Shown: one piece after another, positions 45,802 through 54,593 of the stretch | Layout of the letters: every line of letters starts with the position of its first letter | Position numbering within the stretch: the stretch's first letter is position 1 | Source: Cytophagaceae bacterium | GTDB lineage: Bacteria; Bacteroidota; Bacteroidia; Cytophagales; Spirosomataceae | DNA length: 64,000 bases | Direction of reading: 5' to 3' | Assembly: GCA_017984215.1 (NCBI GenBank) | Contig: JAGOAA010000003.1 | Location: 1 to 64,000 of the forward strand | The notes under the pieces: model-generated | The model's database searches: none | Seen by the model: only the letters and a program-made list of their open reading frames with translations | What the model was told of the DNA's origin: nothing | Translations under genes and position numbers: made by a program

Positions 45802-46437
45802 ATGAAAAATTTCCTTGTACTCTTCGCCTTCTTGGCATCGTTTAGTGTTGCATTCGCTCAAAAAGCGCCCTTACCCGTTGAAGTGATGGCCGGAAATAAT
45901 CGGGCCAATTTACTGATCATTATCAATCGGCCGATTGATGCCGCGGGCAAATTCAATTTTTTCAATGTGACGGTTGGTTCGGCCGACTACCAAAATACCC
46001 CTTCTGAGACGGAAATTGTATTGAATAATTCCATCACCTATGCGCTTGGCAAAGGATTCAGTGCTGCATCGGGCTTGCAATGGCATTATAAATTGGGTTT
46101 CGTCCCTACGCTCGGGTTTCAGTTCTTGAAAGCGAGTCCGGATTATTTGATCGTTGTTTTTCCAACCTTAAATTTCAAGCCGGGTCACGCCTTTGAAACG
46201 GTCGCATTAGCAGAATTCAAACCAAAATTATCAGATAAGGTACGTTTATATACGCGTTTGCAAGGACTCTTGGTTCGCGATATCGAAGTAGGAACGCATG
46301 CGCGCAGTGGGGCAAGTTTACGCGCAGGTTTGACCTTTGATAAATTTACCGTAGGTTTAGGTTCAAATTTTGATGCTTACGGTCCCATGAAATTTGAAAA
46401 GTCAAACCACGGATTGTTTTTCCAAATGCGCTTATGA
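45802..46437 (+). CDS. Outer-membrane beta-barrel-like protein, unknown function
   Basis: A 211-residue protein from ATG 45802, chosen because it gives a clean signal peptide (MKNFLVLFAFLASFSVAFAQ). The mature part alternates hydrophobic and polar residues with Gly and aromatic turns (LQWHYKLGFVPTLGFQFL, VRLYTRLQGLL, ASLRAGLTFDKFTVGLGS) and ends with a terminal strand LFFQMRL. This suggests a small eight-stranded barrel. No family can be named with confidence. It overlaps the DinB-like gene by ATGA. Confidence 0.72.
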   Translation: MKNFLVLFAFLASFSVAFAQKAPLPVEVMAGNNRANLLIIINRPIDAAGKFNFFNVTVGSADYQNTPSETEIVLNNSITYALGKGFSAASGLQWHYKLGFVPTLGFQFLKASPDYLIVVFPTLNFKPGHAFETVALAEFKPKLSDKVRLYTRLQGLLVRDIEVGTHARSGASLRAGLTFDKFTVGLGSNFDAYGPMKFEKSNHGLFFQMRL

Positions 46438-46889
46438 TCAATAAACTAGCCATCCAGTTGCGTGAAATGCAGGAATTGTCGGAGAAATGGGAGTATAAAA
46501 ATCCTCGTATTTCTGTGGAATCCGTAGGCTGGCACCTGCTGCATAATTTGCAAGTAATTAATGGAATGATTGCGGGATTAGCTGCCTCAGATCCCAGTAC
46601 GTATTCGCCAAAAGCTTCATTCACCAAATGGCTGATTTTGTTGACTAAAAGAATTCCACGTGGCAAAGCCCAAGCACCTAAGTCGGCCATGCCGAAACAA
46701 ATAGATAAAGCGGAATTGGATGCGGCCTTAGATCGAGCGAGTTTGAGTATTTTGAATTTGCTGAACCAGTCGGCAAATCAATTTTTCACCCATCCGATGT
46801 TTGGCGATTTAAATACGCGGTTGACGAAGCGTTTTCTGTGGATTCACACGGAACACCATCTGAAAATCGTTCGCGATATGCTTCGATAA
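46434..46889 (+). CDS. DinB/DUF1569-like putative metal-binding protein
   Basis: A 151-residue all-helical protein with three spaced histidine sites (VGWHLLHNLQV near 35, THPMFG near 118, WIHTEHHLKI near 137) that match the metal-binding pattern of the DinB/YfiT four-helix bundle, as in DUF1569 proteins. Members bind a divalent metal and some act as thiol transferases; the role here is unknown. Translation is coupled to the preceding barrel gene. The last 104 nt overlap the convergent aldolase gene in antisense. Confidence 0.75.
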   Translation: MINKLAIQLREMQELSEKWEYKNPRISVESVGWHLLHNLQVINGMIAGLAASDPSTYSPKASFTKWLILLTKRIPRGKAQAPKSAMPKQIDKAELDAALDRASLSILNLLNQSANQFFTHPMFGDLNTRLTKRFLWIHTEHHLKIVRDMLR

Positions 46890-47745
46890 GGGCATCTAGT
46901 TTCTTCATCATTTCTGAACTTAATTCGCCTACTTTTCGACGCGTGGTTAGATTAATCGGAAAGCCCAATTGTTGTAACACATACTTCGCACTTGTGGGAT
47001 AGTTGGCATGCATGAGTTCCATATTGTCTGAAAGGAAATCTTGGATAGCTTCGCTATGCGAAGTGTTGCGGCAAAGCTCAACAATAAGGTCCGGGAAATA
47101 ATTGCCTTGAATGCACGATAGCCCTTTCGACCCGGCTTGCAAGGAGGAGATTGCGTGTTCGATATAAGCGTCATAGACCCCAAAAACATTTTGTTTCCCG
47201 GCTTGAATCTTGGCTTTAACGTCATCCATATTTAGGGAGGTGTCTTTGTGGTAACACAAACGGCCCGTCGCTAATAAATTCGCTAAAACGGGAATGCTAA
47301 CTAAGCGTTTATACGGGATGGGGCATTCATATATACCAAAGGGAATTCCAGGAGTCAGCTCAAGCCATTCGTGCATGCGTGCTAGAAATTGTTCATCCGA
47401 TTCTTCATCAGAAACAAATTGATTGTTGAGTATAATCACCGCATCTACCCCCAGACTGTAGACTTTTTTGGAAAATTCAGCCATCTCGGATATGTTTCCA
47501 CCAAAGGTCCCCGTGGCTACCACAGGCACTCGCCCAGCCACTTGTTTTATCACGCTCTCGATTATACTCAGACGATCCGCATCACTTAATTCGTACATCT
47601 CACTCGAAAGGCAATTCGCAAATAAACCCACGGCCCCTGATTCCAAATAGTATTCGGTTAATTTCTGTAAACAGGAATAATCCACCTGTAAATCAGCTGT
47701 GAAAGGAGTCAACATCACGGGAATAAATCCTTGCGGTAGCGTCAT
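46786..47745 (-). CDS. DapA/N-acetylneuraminate lyase family aldolase
   Basis: A 319-residue TIM-barrel class I aldolase. The Schiff-base lysine is in LCYHKDTSLNM, where KxTS resembles the N-acetylneuraminate lyase signature more than that of dihydrodipicolinate synthase. The catalytic tyrosine is in GIYECP (YxxP). GTFGGN is the carboxylate-binding loop. It overlaps the SSS symporter gene by ATGA and follows a sialidase-like gene, so cleavage of a sialic acid or similar keto acid is likely. The C-terminal tail beyond LDALIEAY (about 26 residues) is encoded antisense to the DinB-like gene and looks non-conserved. Confidence 0.8.
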   Translation of the reverse strand: MTLPQGFIPVMLTPFTADLQVDYSCLQKLTEYYLESGAVGLFANCLSSEMYELSDADRLSIIESVIKQVAGRVPVVATGTFGGNISEMAEFSKKVYSLGVDAVIILNNQFVSDEESDEQFLARMHEWLELTPGIPFGIYECPIPYKRLVSIPVLANLLATGRLCYHKDTSLNMDDVKAKIQAGKQNVFGVYDAYIEHAISSLQAGSKGLSCIQGNYFPDLIVELCRNTSHSEAIQDFLSDNMELMHANYPTSAKYVLQQLGFPINLTTRRKVGELSSEMMKKLDALIEAYRERFSDGVPCESTENASSTAYLNRQTSDG

Positions 47746-49241
47746 CTTTTTTTCAGGATTTGTTGGGCCAAAACCCCCGTACCTACAATCGCCAATGTTC
47801 CTATAACGACCGTCATTTTGCTGTCCAAGGGACTTTGGAATGTCTCTGGGAAATTATCTTTAAAGGACATCCAGGCAATAACAATCACACCTACGATGGC
47901 GGCGATTTTAGCCGCCGAATTGGAAACTTTTTTCGCGAGAAATCCGAGTAAAAAGATACCTAACATCCCACCCGCAAAGATGCCCGAAAGCTTCCACCAA
48001 ACATCCAATAAACTCTTTACCCCGATCATGCTGATGCCAAAAATAATGCCAAGAAAACCCATAACGATTGTGGCTATATGAAGTACGCGCAATTGCTTTT
48101 TGGGGTTCAGGTCTTTTTGGATATAGCGTAGGTAAATATCATTTAGAAATACCGTAGCTGAACTATTCATTCCCGAACTCATGGTGCTCATTCCTGCTGA
48201 TAAAAGCGCGGCAAGGAGTAGGCCTAATAAGCCTTTGGGAATTTGCGTCTTCATGAAAAAGGGAAGAACGCGGTCGGCATAATCAGCAGCTTGTATCGAA
48301 GCCAACGGGATATTTTTATCCACCGAAACCTGTTGCTTGAGTTCTAAAATGAACCCTGGATTCATCTCATAAAAGACATAGAGCGATGTCCCAATCAAGA
48401 AAAACAAAAAGGAGACAGGTACATAATACACAACGCAAAGCCATATACTTTTCACCGCATCTTGCGTGTTTTTCGCCGTGTGGTAACGCTGAATATAATT
48501 TTGATCAACGCCGAAATTCGTCAGATTGATGAAAAAACCATAGACTAATATCACCCAGAATGAACTTGTGGTGAAGTCGGGCCTAAAGGTCCCCAAGCTG
48601 AATTTCTCGTCTCGCTGCCCAATTGCCCAAATCTCCGAAACATCCACTTGGTTTAAAATTATACCCAAAATCATCAGCGCTCCCAAGGTTTTCAAAATGG
48701 CTTGAATCACCTCCGTCCAGATAACAGCTTCCATGCCGCCCAATACGGTGTAAAAGATAATGACGACTCCCGAAATCAAAATGATGAGGGGCATTTCGAT
48801 TCCCGACAGGGCATTGATGGTTAAGGCCAAGCCATAAAAAATGGTGCCCATGCGCGCGAGTTGCGTCATGATAAAACAGACCATCGCATAGGTTCTGGCC
48901 CATGCCCCAAAGCGTTCCTCTAAATGAGAATAGGCGCTGATCGCTTGGCCATTTCGGTAGAATGGTACGAATAATTTACTCGCAACGAAGGCCGCTAATG
49001 GAATAGAAAGACTAAATACAAAGGGGTTCCAGTTGCTTCCAAATGACTTTCCCGGATCTCCCAAAAAGGTAATTGCGCTGAGAAAGGTAGCATAAAAACT
49101 CAAGCCTAAGGCCCATCCCGGTATTTGGCCGGATGCTGTAGTGAATTGTTCTGAACTCCGATTTTTCCTGGAAAAATAGATCCCTACTCCAACCATGCTG
49201 AGTAGGTAAATGCCAATAATAAAGAGATCCAGGTTTGTCAT
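47742..49241 (-). CDS. Sodium:solute symporter (SSS family)
   Basis: A 499-residue inner-membrane transporter with about 13 helices. SSS marks include IGIYLLSMVGVGIYFSRK at the N-terminus, SFYATFLSAITFLGDPGKSF, NFGVDQNYIQRYHTAK (Q-x2-QR region) and ALLSAGMSTMSSGMNSSATV in the sodium-site helix. SSS members include sialic acid transporters, which fits the flanking sialidase and aldolase genes, but sugar or other acid uptake is possible. The gap to the sialidase gene is 3 nt and the aldolase start overlaps its stop. Confidence 0.92.
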   Translation of the reverse strand: MTNLDLFIIGIYLLSMVGVGIYFSRKNRSSEQFTTASGQIPGWALGLSFYATFLSAITFLGDPGKSFGSNWNPFVFSLSIPLAAFVASKLFVPFYRNGQAISAYSHLEERFGAWARTYAMVCFIMTQLARMGTIFYGLALTINALSGIEMPLIILISGVVIIFYTVLGGMEAVIWTEVIQAILKTLGALMILGIILNQVDVSEIWAIGQRDEKFSLGTFRPDFTTSSFWVILVYGFFINLTNFGVDQNYIQRYHTAKNTQDAVKSIWLCVVYYVPVSFLFFLIGTSLYVFYEMNPGFILELKQQVSVDKNIPLASIQAADYADRVLPFFMKTQIPKGLLGLLLAALLSAGMSTMSSGMNSSATVFLNDIYLRYIQKDLNPKKQLRVLHIATIVMGFLGIIFGISMIGVKSLLDVWWKLSGIFAGGMLGIFLLGFLAKKVSNSAAKIAAIVGVIVIAWMSFKDNFPETFQSPLDSKMTVVIGTLAIVGTGVLAQQILKKR

Positions 49242-49244
49242 TCG

Positions 49245-50240
49245 TTAAAGCGTCATCACGACATGCTTGATTTTCTTTCGCTTCCAAGTATAGGTGATAT
49301 GAACCTTTCCGTCCTTTGCCTGTATAACGGCCGGATAGGAGAATTCACCACCCGGCTCATTTTCCAAAATGGCGATGTCTTGCCAATTTTGTCCGTCCGA
49401 CGAAATGGCTACATTCAAAGGACTGCGTCCTTTTTTTGTATGATTGTATACGACGATGTGTCTTCCATCTTGTAGGGTTACCGCGTCGATGCCTGAATTC
49501 GGATTTAGGAGTGTGCTCCGGGCTAAGGGCGTCCAGGTTTTTCCTTGATCGGCCGAGATGCTTTGCAAGACGAAATCATTTTCAGACCGACAAACCAACT
49601 GAAGTTTCCCGCCAGGTAATTTTAAAATACTCGGTTGGATGGCAGATGTTGTCACACCATCATTTAACGCATCTGTTCTTGTCCAAGTTTTGCCCGCATC
49701 TTTCGTGAATTCCATATGCAATCGCCAATCATGATCCTCAGAGCTCGATGGGCAAATTAAGGTGCCATCCGCGAGTAATTCCGGCTTGTTCTTGATGGGC
49801 CCATATATGTCTTTGGGAAGGAGTTCTTCTGCCGACCAGCTTTTCCCTCCATCCATAGAACGCTTTAGAGCACCCCACCATTCGTCGGGGGCGGGGCCAA
49901 CTTTGTAAAATAAAATGAGTTCTTTGCCAGGCATTTGAAATAAGACCGGATTCCAAGTTGGGTAACGTTTCCCATTTCCTTGGATACCGTTGGCCACCTC
50001 CACGGGCTTCGACCAATTGCCGTTTTGGAAAAAACTTAACCAAATGGCTACATCTGGATGCTTTTCGTGGGTGCCACCAAACCAAGCTGCCGCAATGCCT
50101 TGTGGGGTTTCCACCAAGGTGGACGCATGACACGAGGGGAAGGGCGCTGATTCGTAAATGAATCCCGCGGTTTGTATTTTTTGGGCATGCATAACGAAAA
50201 ACGCCATGCAAAAGATGCAGGTATAGACTAGATTTTTCAT
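49245..50240 (-). CDS. Secreted BNR-repeat sialidase family protein
   Basis: A 331-residue exported protein with signal peptide (MKNLVYTCIFCMAFFVMHAQ). Four Asp-box motifs are visible: SMDGGKSWSAEE, TKDAGKTWTR, SADQGKTWTPL and SSDGQNWQD. This is the six-bladed BNR propeller of exo-alpha-sialidases (BNR_2 type). The N-terminal segment ESAPFPSCHASTLVETPQG occupies the place of the usual arginine-bearing motif; a clear F/YRIP is not seen, so sialic acid specificity is uncertain. First gene of the operon; promoter at 50279-50308. Confidence 0.83.
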   Translation of the reverse strand: MKNLVYTCIFCMAFFVMHAQKIQTAGFIYESAPFPSCHASTLVETPQGIAAAWFGGTHEKHPDVAIWLSFFQNGNWSKPVEVANGIQGNGKRYPTWNPVLFQMPGKELILFYKVGPAPDEWWGALKRSMDGGKSWSAEELLPKDIYGPIKNKPELLADGTLICPSSSEDHDWRLHMEFTKDAGKTWTRTDALNDGVTTSAIQPSILKLPGGKLQLVCRSENDFVLQSISADQGKTWTPLARSTLLNPNSGIDAVTLQDGRHIVVYNHTKKGRSPLNVAISSDGQNWQDIAILENEPGGEFSYPAVIQAKDGKVHITYTWKRKKIKHVVMTL

Positions 50241-50278
50241 AGGTTTAGTTCTCTTCAGCTTTCATCCTCAGAGCTTTA

Positions 50279-50308
50279 CAAAGCTAAAGGGAAAAAAACA
50301 AATTCAAA
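50279..50308 (-). promoter_or_regulatory. Promoter of the sialidase-SSS-aldolase operon
   Basis: On the minus strand TTTG (50305-50308) and TAGCTTTG (50279-50286) are spaced 18 nt, a full match to the Bacteroidota promoter. The start codon is about 39 nt downstream. Confidence 0.65.
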
Positions 50309-50330
50309 TAAGCCAAGAAAAAATTATCAA

Positions 50331-50891
50331 TTAGCTGATGATAATTCCGAAGTCGCTCAATAATCCAGCCAATCCATCTTGGGAAAATTTGGCCTTCTTT
50401 AGGCGATTGATTGTGGGAGAAATCCGGTAATTGTAGGCATTTCGAAAATCCGCCTTTTCTAAATTGCTGCGGTCGAACAAGGCCCCTGCCAAATCACATT
50501 CCTCAAAAATAGCCTCGCTGAAATTCGCCTCGGTGAAATCAACTTCATGTAGGGAACAAGACTGAAAAGAAGTCCCTTTTCCGTTGATTTGGTAAAAGGA
50601 TGATAAATTCAACACGCAATTTTTGAAATGCACCTCGAATAAAAAGGGGTTGCATGCCTCGAAACGAAGACCTTGCATTTTGCAACGTTGGAAATAGACC
50701 TTTTGAAAGGATGCCGCGCTTAATTTGACGAGACTCACATTGCAATCCTCGAACCGACAATCGACGAATTGGAAGTTTTTGAAATCCGCCGATTCAAATT
50801 GGCAATTCCGAAAGGTGCAGCCTTCGTATTCGCCTAAAGCCAATGTGTTAATCTTTTCAAAAACTTGATCTGCGTGGTAGGGTTTTTCCAT
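50331..50891 (-). CDS. Pentapeptide-repeat protein (Qnr-like)
   Basis: A 186-residue protein made almost wholly of A(D/N)LxX pentapeptide repeats (CTFRNCQFESADFKNFQFVD, FEECDLAGALFDRSNLEKADF), which fold as a right-handed beta-helix. A break near residue 95 (SSFYQINGKG) splits it into two helical parts, as in Qnr and McbG proteins that mimic DNA and shield gyrase. Whether this one affects gyrase is not shown. It ends with a short dimer-like tail. It is monocistronic, divergent from the TIM-barrel gene, with TAATTTTG 5 nt before the ATG. Confidence 0.88.
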   Translation of the reverse strand: MEKPYHADQVFEKINTLALGEYEGCTFRNCQFESADFKNFQFVDCRFEDCNVSLVKLSAASFQKVYFQRCKMQGLRFEACNPFLFEVHFKNCVLNLSSFYQINGKGTSFQSCSLHEVDFTEANFSEAIFEECDLAGALFDRSNLEKADFRNAYNYRISPTINRLKKAKFSQDGLAGLLSDFGIIIS

Positions 50892-50896
50892 GGCAA

Positions 50897-50904
50897 CAAA
50901 ATTA
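50897..50904 (-). promoter_or_regulatory. -7 box 5 nt upstream of the pentapeptide-repeat gene
   Basis: TAATTTTG on the minus strand, exact match to TAnnTTTG, placed so that transcription would begin at the ATG. Confidence 0.4.
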
Positions 50905-50951
50905 GCATATTTCAGAAAATTCCTTCATTTTTACAGACAAACCTATTCAAC

Positions 50952-51788
50952 ATGAAACAGACATTATTCGCTTTTGCGTTCTTGTTAACGCTCCCTGCCT
51001 TTGCACAAAAACTTTACACCTATCCTATGGGTGTGCAGGCGTATACCTTCCGGAATCATTTCCCGAAAAGCACCGAAAACACCCTAGACATCATTCAAAA
51101 AATGGGCATTACCGAATTAGAAGGGGGTGCAACCAAAGGGTATACCGAAGAGCAATTCAAGAAACTATGTTCAGATCGCGGCATTAGCATTCCTTCCACG
51201 GGTGTCGGTTTTGACGAATTAGCAAATCCTTTGGAAGCGGTTCGAAAAGCTAAAGCCTTAGGGGCCAAATTTGTGATGTGCGCTTGGATTCCGCATAAAG
51301 GGAATGATTTTACCTTAGAAGACGCACAAAAAGCCGTGGCACTTTTCAACAGTGCGGGTAAAGTTTTCAAAGAAAATGGAATCACGTTTACTTACCACGA
51401 TCATGGCTACGAATTCCATGCCTACGAGGATGGAACCTTGATGGATTACATCATCAAAAATACTAATCCGGCTTACGTTTCTTTTGAAATGGATGTCTTA
51501 TGGACGATGCACGGAGGAGGCGCTGATATGCCGGTAAAATTATTGAAAAAATACCCGAACCGCTGGAAATTGATGCACGTGAAAGACTTGCGCAAAGGGG
51601 TTCAAGGTAATTTAACGGGAGGTACTCCTGCAGAAAACGATGTTCCAGTAGGGACGGGTCAAGGCAACTGGAAAGAAATCATCACGTTGGCGAAGAAAAA
51701 TGGCATCGAACATTGCTTCATCGAGGATGAGAGTAACCAAGAACTTGAATTTGTGCCAAAGAGCATCGAGTATTTGAAGAACTTATAA
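50952..51788 (+). CDS. Secreted sugar-phosphate isomerase/epimerase-like TIM barrel
   Basis: A 278-residue protein from ATG 50952, which gives a signal peptide (MKQTLFAFAFLLTLPAFAQ). The mature part is an AP-endonuclease-2/xylose-isomerase-like TIM barrel (MGVQAYTFRNHFPKS, YHDHGYEFH, EMDVLWTMHGG, MHVKDL, HCFIEDES). Acidic and histidine residues in these segments are placed to bind a metal. Its export is notable because most relatives are cytoplasmic; periplasmic keto-sugar chemistry is an inference. A strong terminator follows. Confidence 0.83.
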   Translation: MKQTLFAFAFLLTLPAFAQKLYTYPMGVQAYTFRNHFPKSTENTLDIIQKMGITELEGGATKGYTEEQFKKLCSDRGISIPSTGVGFDELANPLEAVRKAKALGAKFVMCAWIPHKGNDFTLEDAQKAVALFNSAGKVFKENGITFTYHDHGYEFHAYEDGTLMDYIIKNTNPAYVSFEMDVLWTMHGGGADMPVKLLKKYPNRWKLMHVKDLRKGVQGNLTGGTPAENDVPVGTGQGNWKEIITLAKKNGIEHCFIEDESNQELEFVPKSIEYLKNL

Positions 51789-51808
51789 CGAATTCGCGTA
51801 CTTTTGTT

Positions 51809-51838
51809 GGGTGGCTCAGTTGGGCCACCCTTTTTTTT
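51809..51838 (+). terminator. Rho-independent terminator after the secreted TIM barrel
   Basis: A 7-bp stem GGGTGGC/GCCACCC, 8-nt loop, eight T. A TACTTTTG -7-like box at 51799-51806 directly precedes it; if used, the hairpin would lie in the leader of the GH32 gene. Confidence 0.85.
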
Positions 51839-51844
51839 GTTCGT

Positions 51845-53290
51845 ATGAAAAACATCCTCTTCTTTTTATTGATTAACCTTGCCGTTTTTGCGCAGGAAAA
51901 ACATCGCCCGCAATTGCATTTCACCCCACCGACGATGTGGATGAATGACCCGAATGGGATGTTTTACGCGAACGGAACCTATCATTTATATTATCAATAT
52001 CATCCAGAAAGTACGGTTTGGGGGCCGATGCACTGGGGCCATGCAACAAGTAAAGATTTGATGAAATGGGAACATCAGCCGATTGCCCTGTACCCCGATA
52101 GCCTAGGGTTGATTTTTTCTGGTTCAGCTGTCATTGATCATCAAAATACCTCCGGATTGGGTCGTAATGGAGTTGCACCGGTCGTTGCCATTTACACCAG
52201 CCACAACATGGATTGGGAGAAAGCGGGTCGGATTGACCGGGAGAATCAAAGTATTGCATACAGTCTTGATGGCGGTCAAACCTTCACCAAATTTGCCGGA
52301 AACCCAGTCATTAAGAATCCCGGTGTTGCCGATTTCCGTGATCCGAATGTGTCTTGGTATGCGCCGGGAAAGAAATGGATAATGGCCTTGGCGACGCAGG
52401 ATCGCGAGACATTTTATTCATCGCCCGACTTGAAAAATTGGACGAAGGAAAGTGAGTTTGGTGCTAAATTTGGAGCACATGGAGGCGTTTGGGAATGTCC
52501 AGATATGTTCCCGATGCAAGTGGATGGCAAAACCAAATGGGTTTTAATTGTGAACATTAATCCAGGTGCGCCGAATGGCGGTTCTGGTGCTCAGTATTTT
52601 GTTGGGGATTTTGACGGCCATCAATTCATCGCACAAGATGAAGAAACCCGTTGGGTGGATTATGGTCGGGATAATTATGCCGGAGTTACGTTCCATGAAA
52701 CGGGAGATAAGCGAATCTTTATGGGTTGGATGTCCAATTGGGATTATGCGACAGTTGTACCTACGGGCTCTTGGCGCAGCGCGAATACCTTAGCGCGGGA
52801 TTTGAAATTGGTTAACAGGGGCGGAAAATATTTGCTTGCTTCCACGCCGGTTGAGGCTGTTTCAAATTACGTGAATAGCACAAAATCGATCAAGTCGAAT
52901 CAAGACGTAAAAACAGCGTCGGCCCTCCAACGCTTATCCGGGAAATTACCCGTGCAGGATTTTTCGATTACCCTTTCCAACGCGAAAGGTGAAAAAGTAA
53001 TCATCGGTTTTGAAGCAGCAAGTAACCGGTATTTCGTGGATCGCGATGCATCGGGAGATCTTAGTTTCAGTACTAAATTTGCTGGCAAAGCCTATGCGCC
53101 ACGTTTTTCAAAAGCGGATACGTTAGACTTTAGTTTGATCACGGATGTTGCCTCGGCTGAGTTTTTTGCCGATGGGGGATTGTCGGTATTAACAACGATC
53201 TATTTTCCGTCTGAGCCGTTTAAGAACTTGAAAGTTACTGCGACAAAAGGCCTTCCATTCTTGTTGGAGGACCTAAAGCCTTCCATGTAA
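51845..53290 (+). CDS. Glycoside hydrolase family 32 (fructan/sucrose hydrolase)
   Basis: A 481-residue exported GH32 enzyme (signal peptide MKNILFFLLINLAVFAQ). The three acidic catalytic motifs are present: MWMNDPNGMF (nucleophile Asp), FRDPNVSWY (transition-state Asp) and WECPDMF (acid/base Glu). The five-bladed propeller (about 20-320) is followed by the beta-sandwich (about 340-480). Likely activity: hydrolysis of beta-fructosides such as levan, inulin or sucrose; exo versus endo cannot be told. Its stop abuts the convergent phosphodiesterase gene with no gap. Confidence 0.93.
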   Translation: MKNILFFLLINLAVFAQEKHRPQLHFTPPTMWMNDPNGMFYANGTYHLYYQYHPESTVWGPMHWGHATSKDLMKWEHQPIALYPDSLGLIFSGSAVIDHQNTSGLGRNGVAPVVAIYTSHNMDWEKAGRIDRENQSIAYSLDGGQTFTKFAGNPVIKNPGVADFRDPNVSWYAPGKKWIMALATQDRETFYSSPDLKNWTKESEFGAKFGAHGGVWECPDMFPMQVDGKTKWVLIVNINPGAPNGGSGAQYFVGDFDGHQFIAQDEETRWVDYGRDNYAGVTFHETGDKRIFMGWMSNWDYATVVPTGSWRSANTLARDLKLVNRGGKYLLASTPVEAVSNYVNSTKSIKSNQDVKTASALQRLSGKLPVQDFSITLSNAKGEKVIIGFEAASNRYFVDRDASGDLSFSTKFAGKAYAPRFSKADTLDFSLITDVASAEFFADGGLSVLTTIYFPSEPFKNLKVTATKGLPFLLEDLKPSM

Positions 53291-54544
53291 CTATTTCAGA
53301 ATCGGTTTTAGTTGTTTCAGTCGGCCGTCGATTGTTGATTCGTCGATGGTCAACCCGAGGATCTTCCCGACCATCGGATAGACATGTACATTTTCGAATG
53401 CCGGAATTTTTATGCCGGTTTTAAATGCGGGGCCCCAAGCTTGAAAACTTGCTTGCATCGCAGGCAGATGATTGTCGTAACCATGTTTACCCGGACTCTG
53501 TTTCCTTGTGCCAAAATTGAAAATGGATGGGTGATTCGGAACGAGTAAAATATCGCCCAGCCGATTGAAGTAATCGTCCGATTTGCGGAAATGCCAATGT
53601 GCCGGTGTTTCATCCAACAAATATGCCTGGAACAGATTTTGTTTGCGGAGTTCATTTAGGGCATTCGGAACAATCGCGGGTATTTTGGCAAAAACATGCA
53701 CTAAGGCATCACCCGAAGGGACTTTAAAAGAAGCTGTATCCTGTAACATAGCAGGTTTCCGCAAGGGATGTTCGGTGTCCACTGTCGTCATGCCATGATC
53801 TGAAACAAATACGAAATTTATCGGCAATTTCAAGGGATCTAAGGCCGCTTGTAGCTTCGCGATACTTTGGTCTACAAACGTAACCGCATCTCCCACCCGT
53901 GGGTCTTCCGGACCGTATTCATGCGCATCATGATCTACCTCAGGGAAATAAAAGGTAATCAAATGCGGGCGTTTTTCTGTAGGCAATGACAACCAATCCT
54001 TCACCGCCTGAATGCGTCGTTCGATCGGAATGCTCTCGTTGTAGGTATATAAATACGTAGGACGAATGCCTTTAATATCAGCTTCTGATGCGACCCAATA
54101 GAAACTCGCGCTCAACATGCCTTGCTTTTCAGCCAATACCCAAAGCGGTGTTCCGCCATACCATTTGCCCTCCGCCACCATCTTTTTGTTGCCCATGCTA
54201 TATTCCTTCCCTGATGCCACATCGTAAAAACGATTGTTAACGATGCCGTGGTGTGACGGATATAATCCGGTGACAATCGTATAATGGTTTGGGAAAGTCA
54301 AGGTGGGATAAGACGGGATCATCGCTTCAGCCTTAACGCCATTCGCTTCTCGGCTCTGCAGAAATTTCGCGCCATACTTCACCGAAAAGTCGGACCGAAA
54401 TCCATCAGCAGAGATTAAGATAACATAGGGTTTCGCTTGTTGGGAAACCGCATTCCTTCGTTCTGCGTGGACGATTTGAGTCGTATCCTGGGCAGAAACA
54501 TAAACGGATAATATAGATAAGATGATGAAGTAGTAATAACGCAT
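53291..54544 (-). CDS. Nucleotide pyrophosphatase/phosphodiesterase (ENPP/alkaline phosphatase superfamily)
   Basis: A 417-residue exported protein (signal peptide ending VSAQ). The fold marks are ISADGFRSDF (metal Asp), SYPTLTFPNHYTIVTGLYPS with the nucleophilic Thr, FPEVDHDAHEYGPEDP and FVSDHGMT (metal Asp/His) and GKHGYDN. These are the two-zinc site of type I phosphodiesterases. It probably scavenges phosphate or nucleosides from periplasmic nucleotides or related diesters. It stands between convergent GH32 and the unknown 597-residue gene. Confidence 0.9.
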   Translation of the reverse strand: MRYYYFIILSILSVYVSAQDTTQIVHAERRNAVSQQAKPYVILISADGFRSDFSVKYGAKFLQSREANGVKAEAMIPSYPTLTFPNHYTIVTGLYPSHHGIVNNRFYDVASGKEYSMGNKKMVAEGKWYGGTPLWVLAEKQGMLSASFYWVASEADIKGIRPTYLYTYNESIPIERRIQAVKDWLSLPTEKRPHLITFYFPEVDHDAHEYGPEDPRVGDAVTFVDQSIAKLQAALDPLKLPINFVFVSDHGMTTVDTEHPLRKPAMLQDTASFKVPSGDALVHVFAKIPAIVPNALNELRKQNLFQAYLLDETPAHWHFRKSDDYFNRLGDILLVPNHPSIFNFGTRKQSPGKHGYDNHLPAMQASFQAWGPAFKTGIKIPAFENVHVYPMVGKILGLTIDESTIDGRLKQLKPILK

Positions 54545-54593
54545 AAGGATGTTTTAGCTGATGAAATTACATAAAATATCGCTTCCAATAGCA

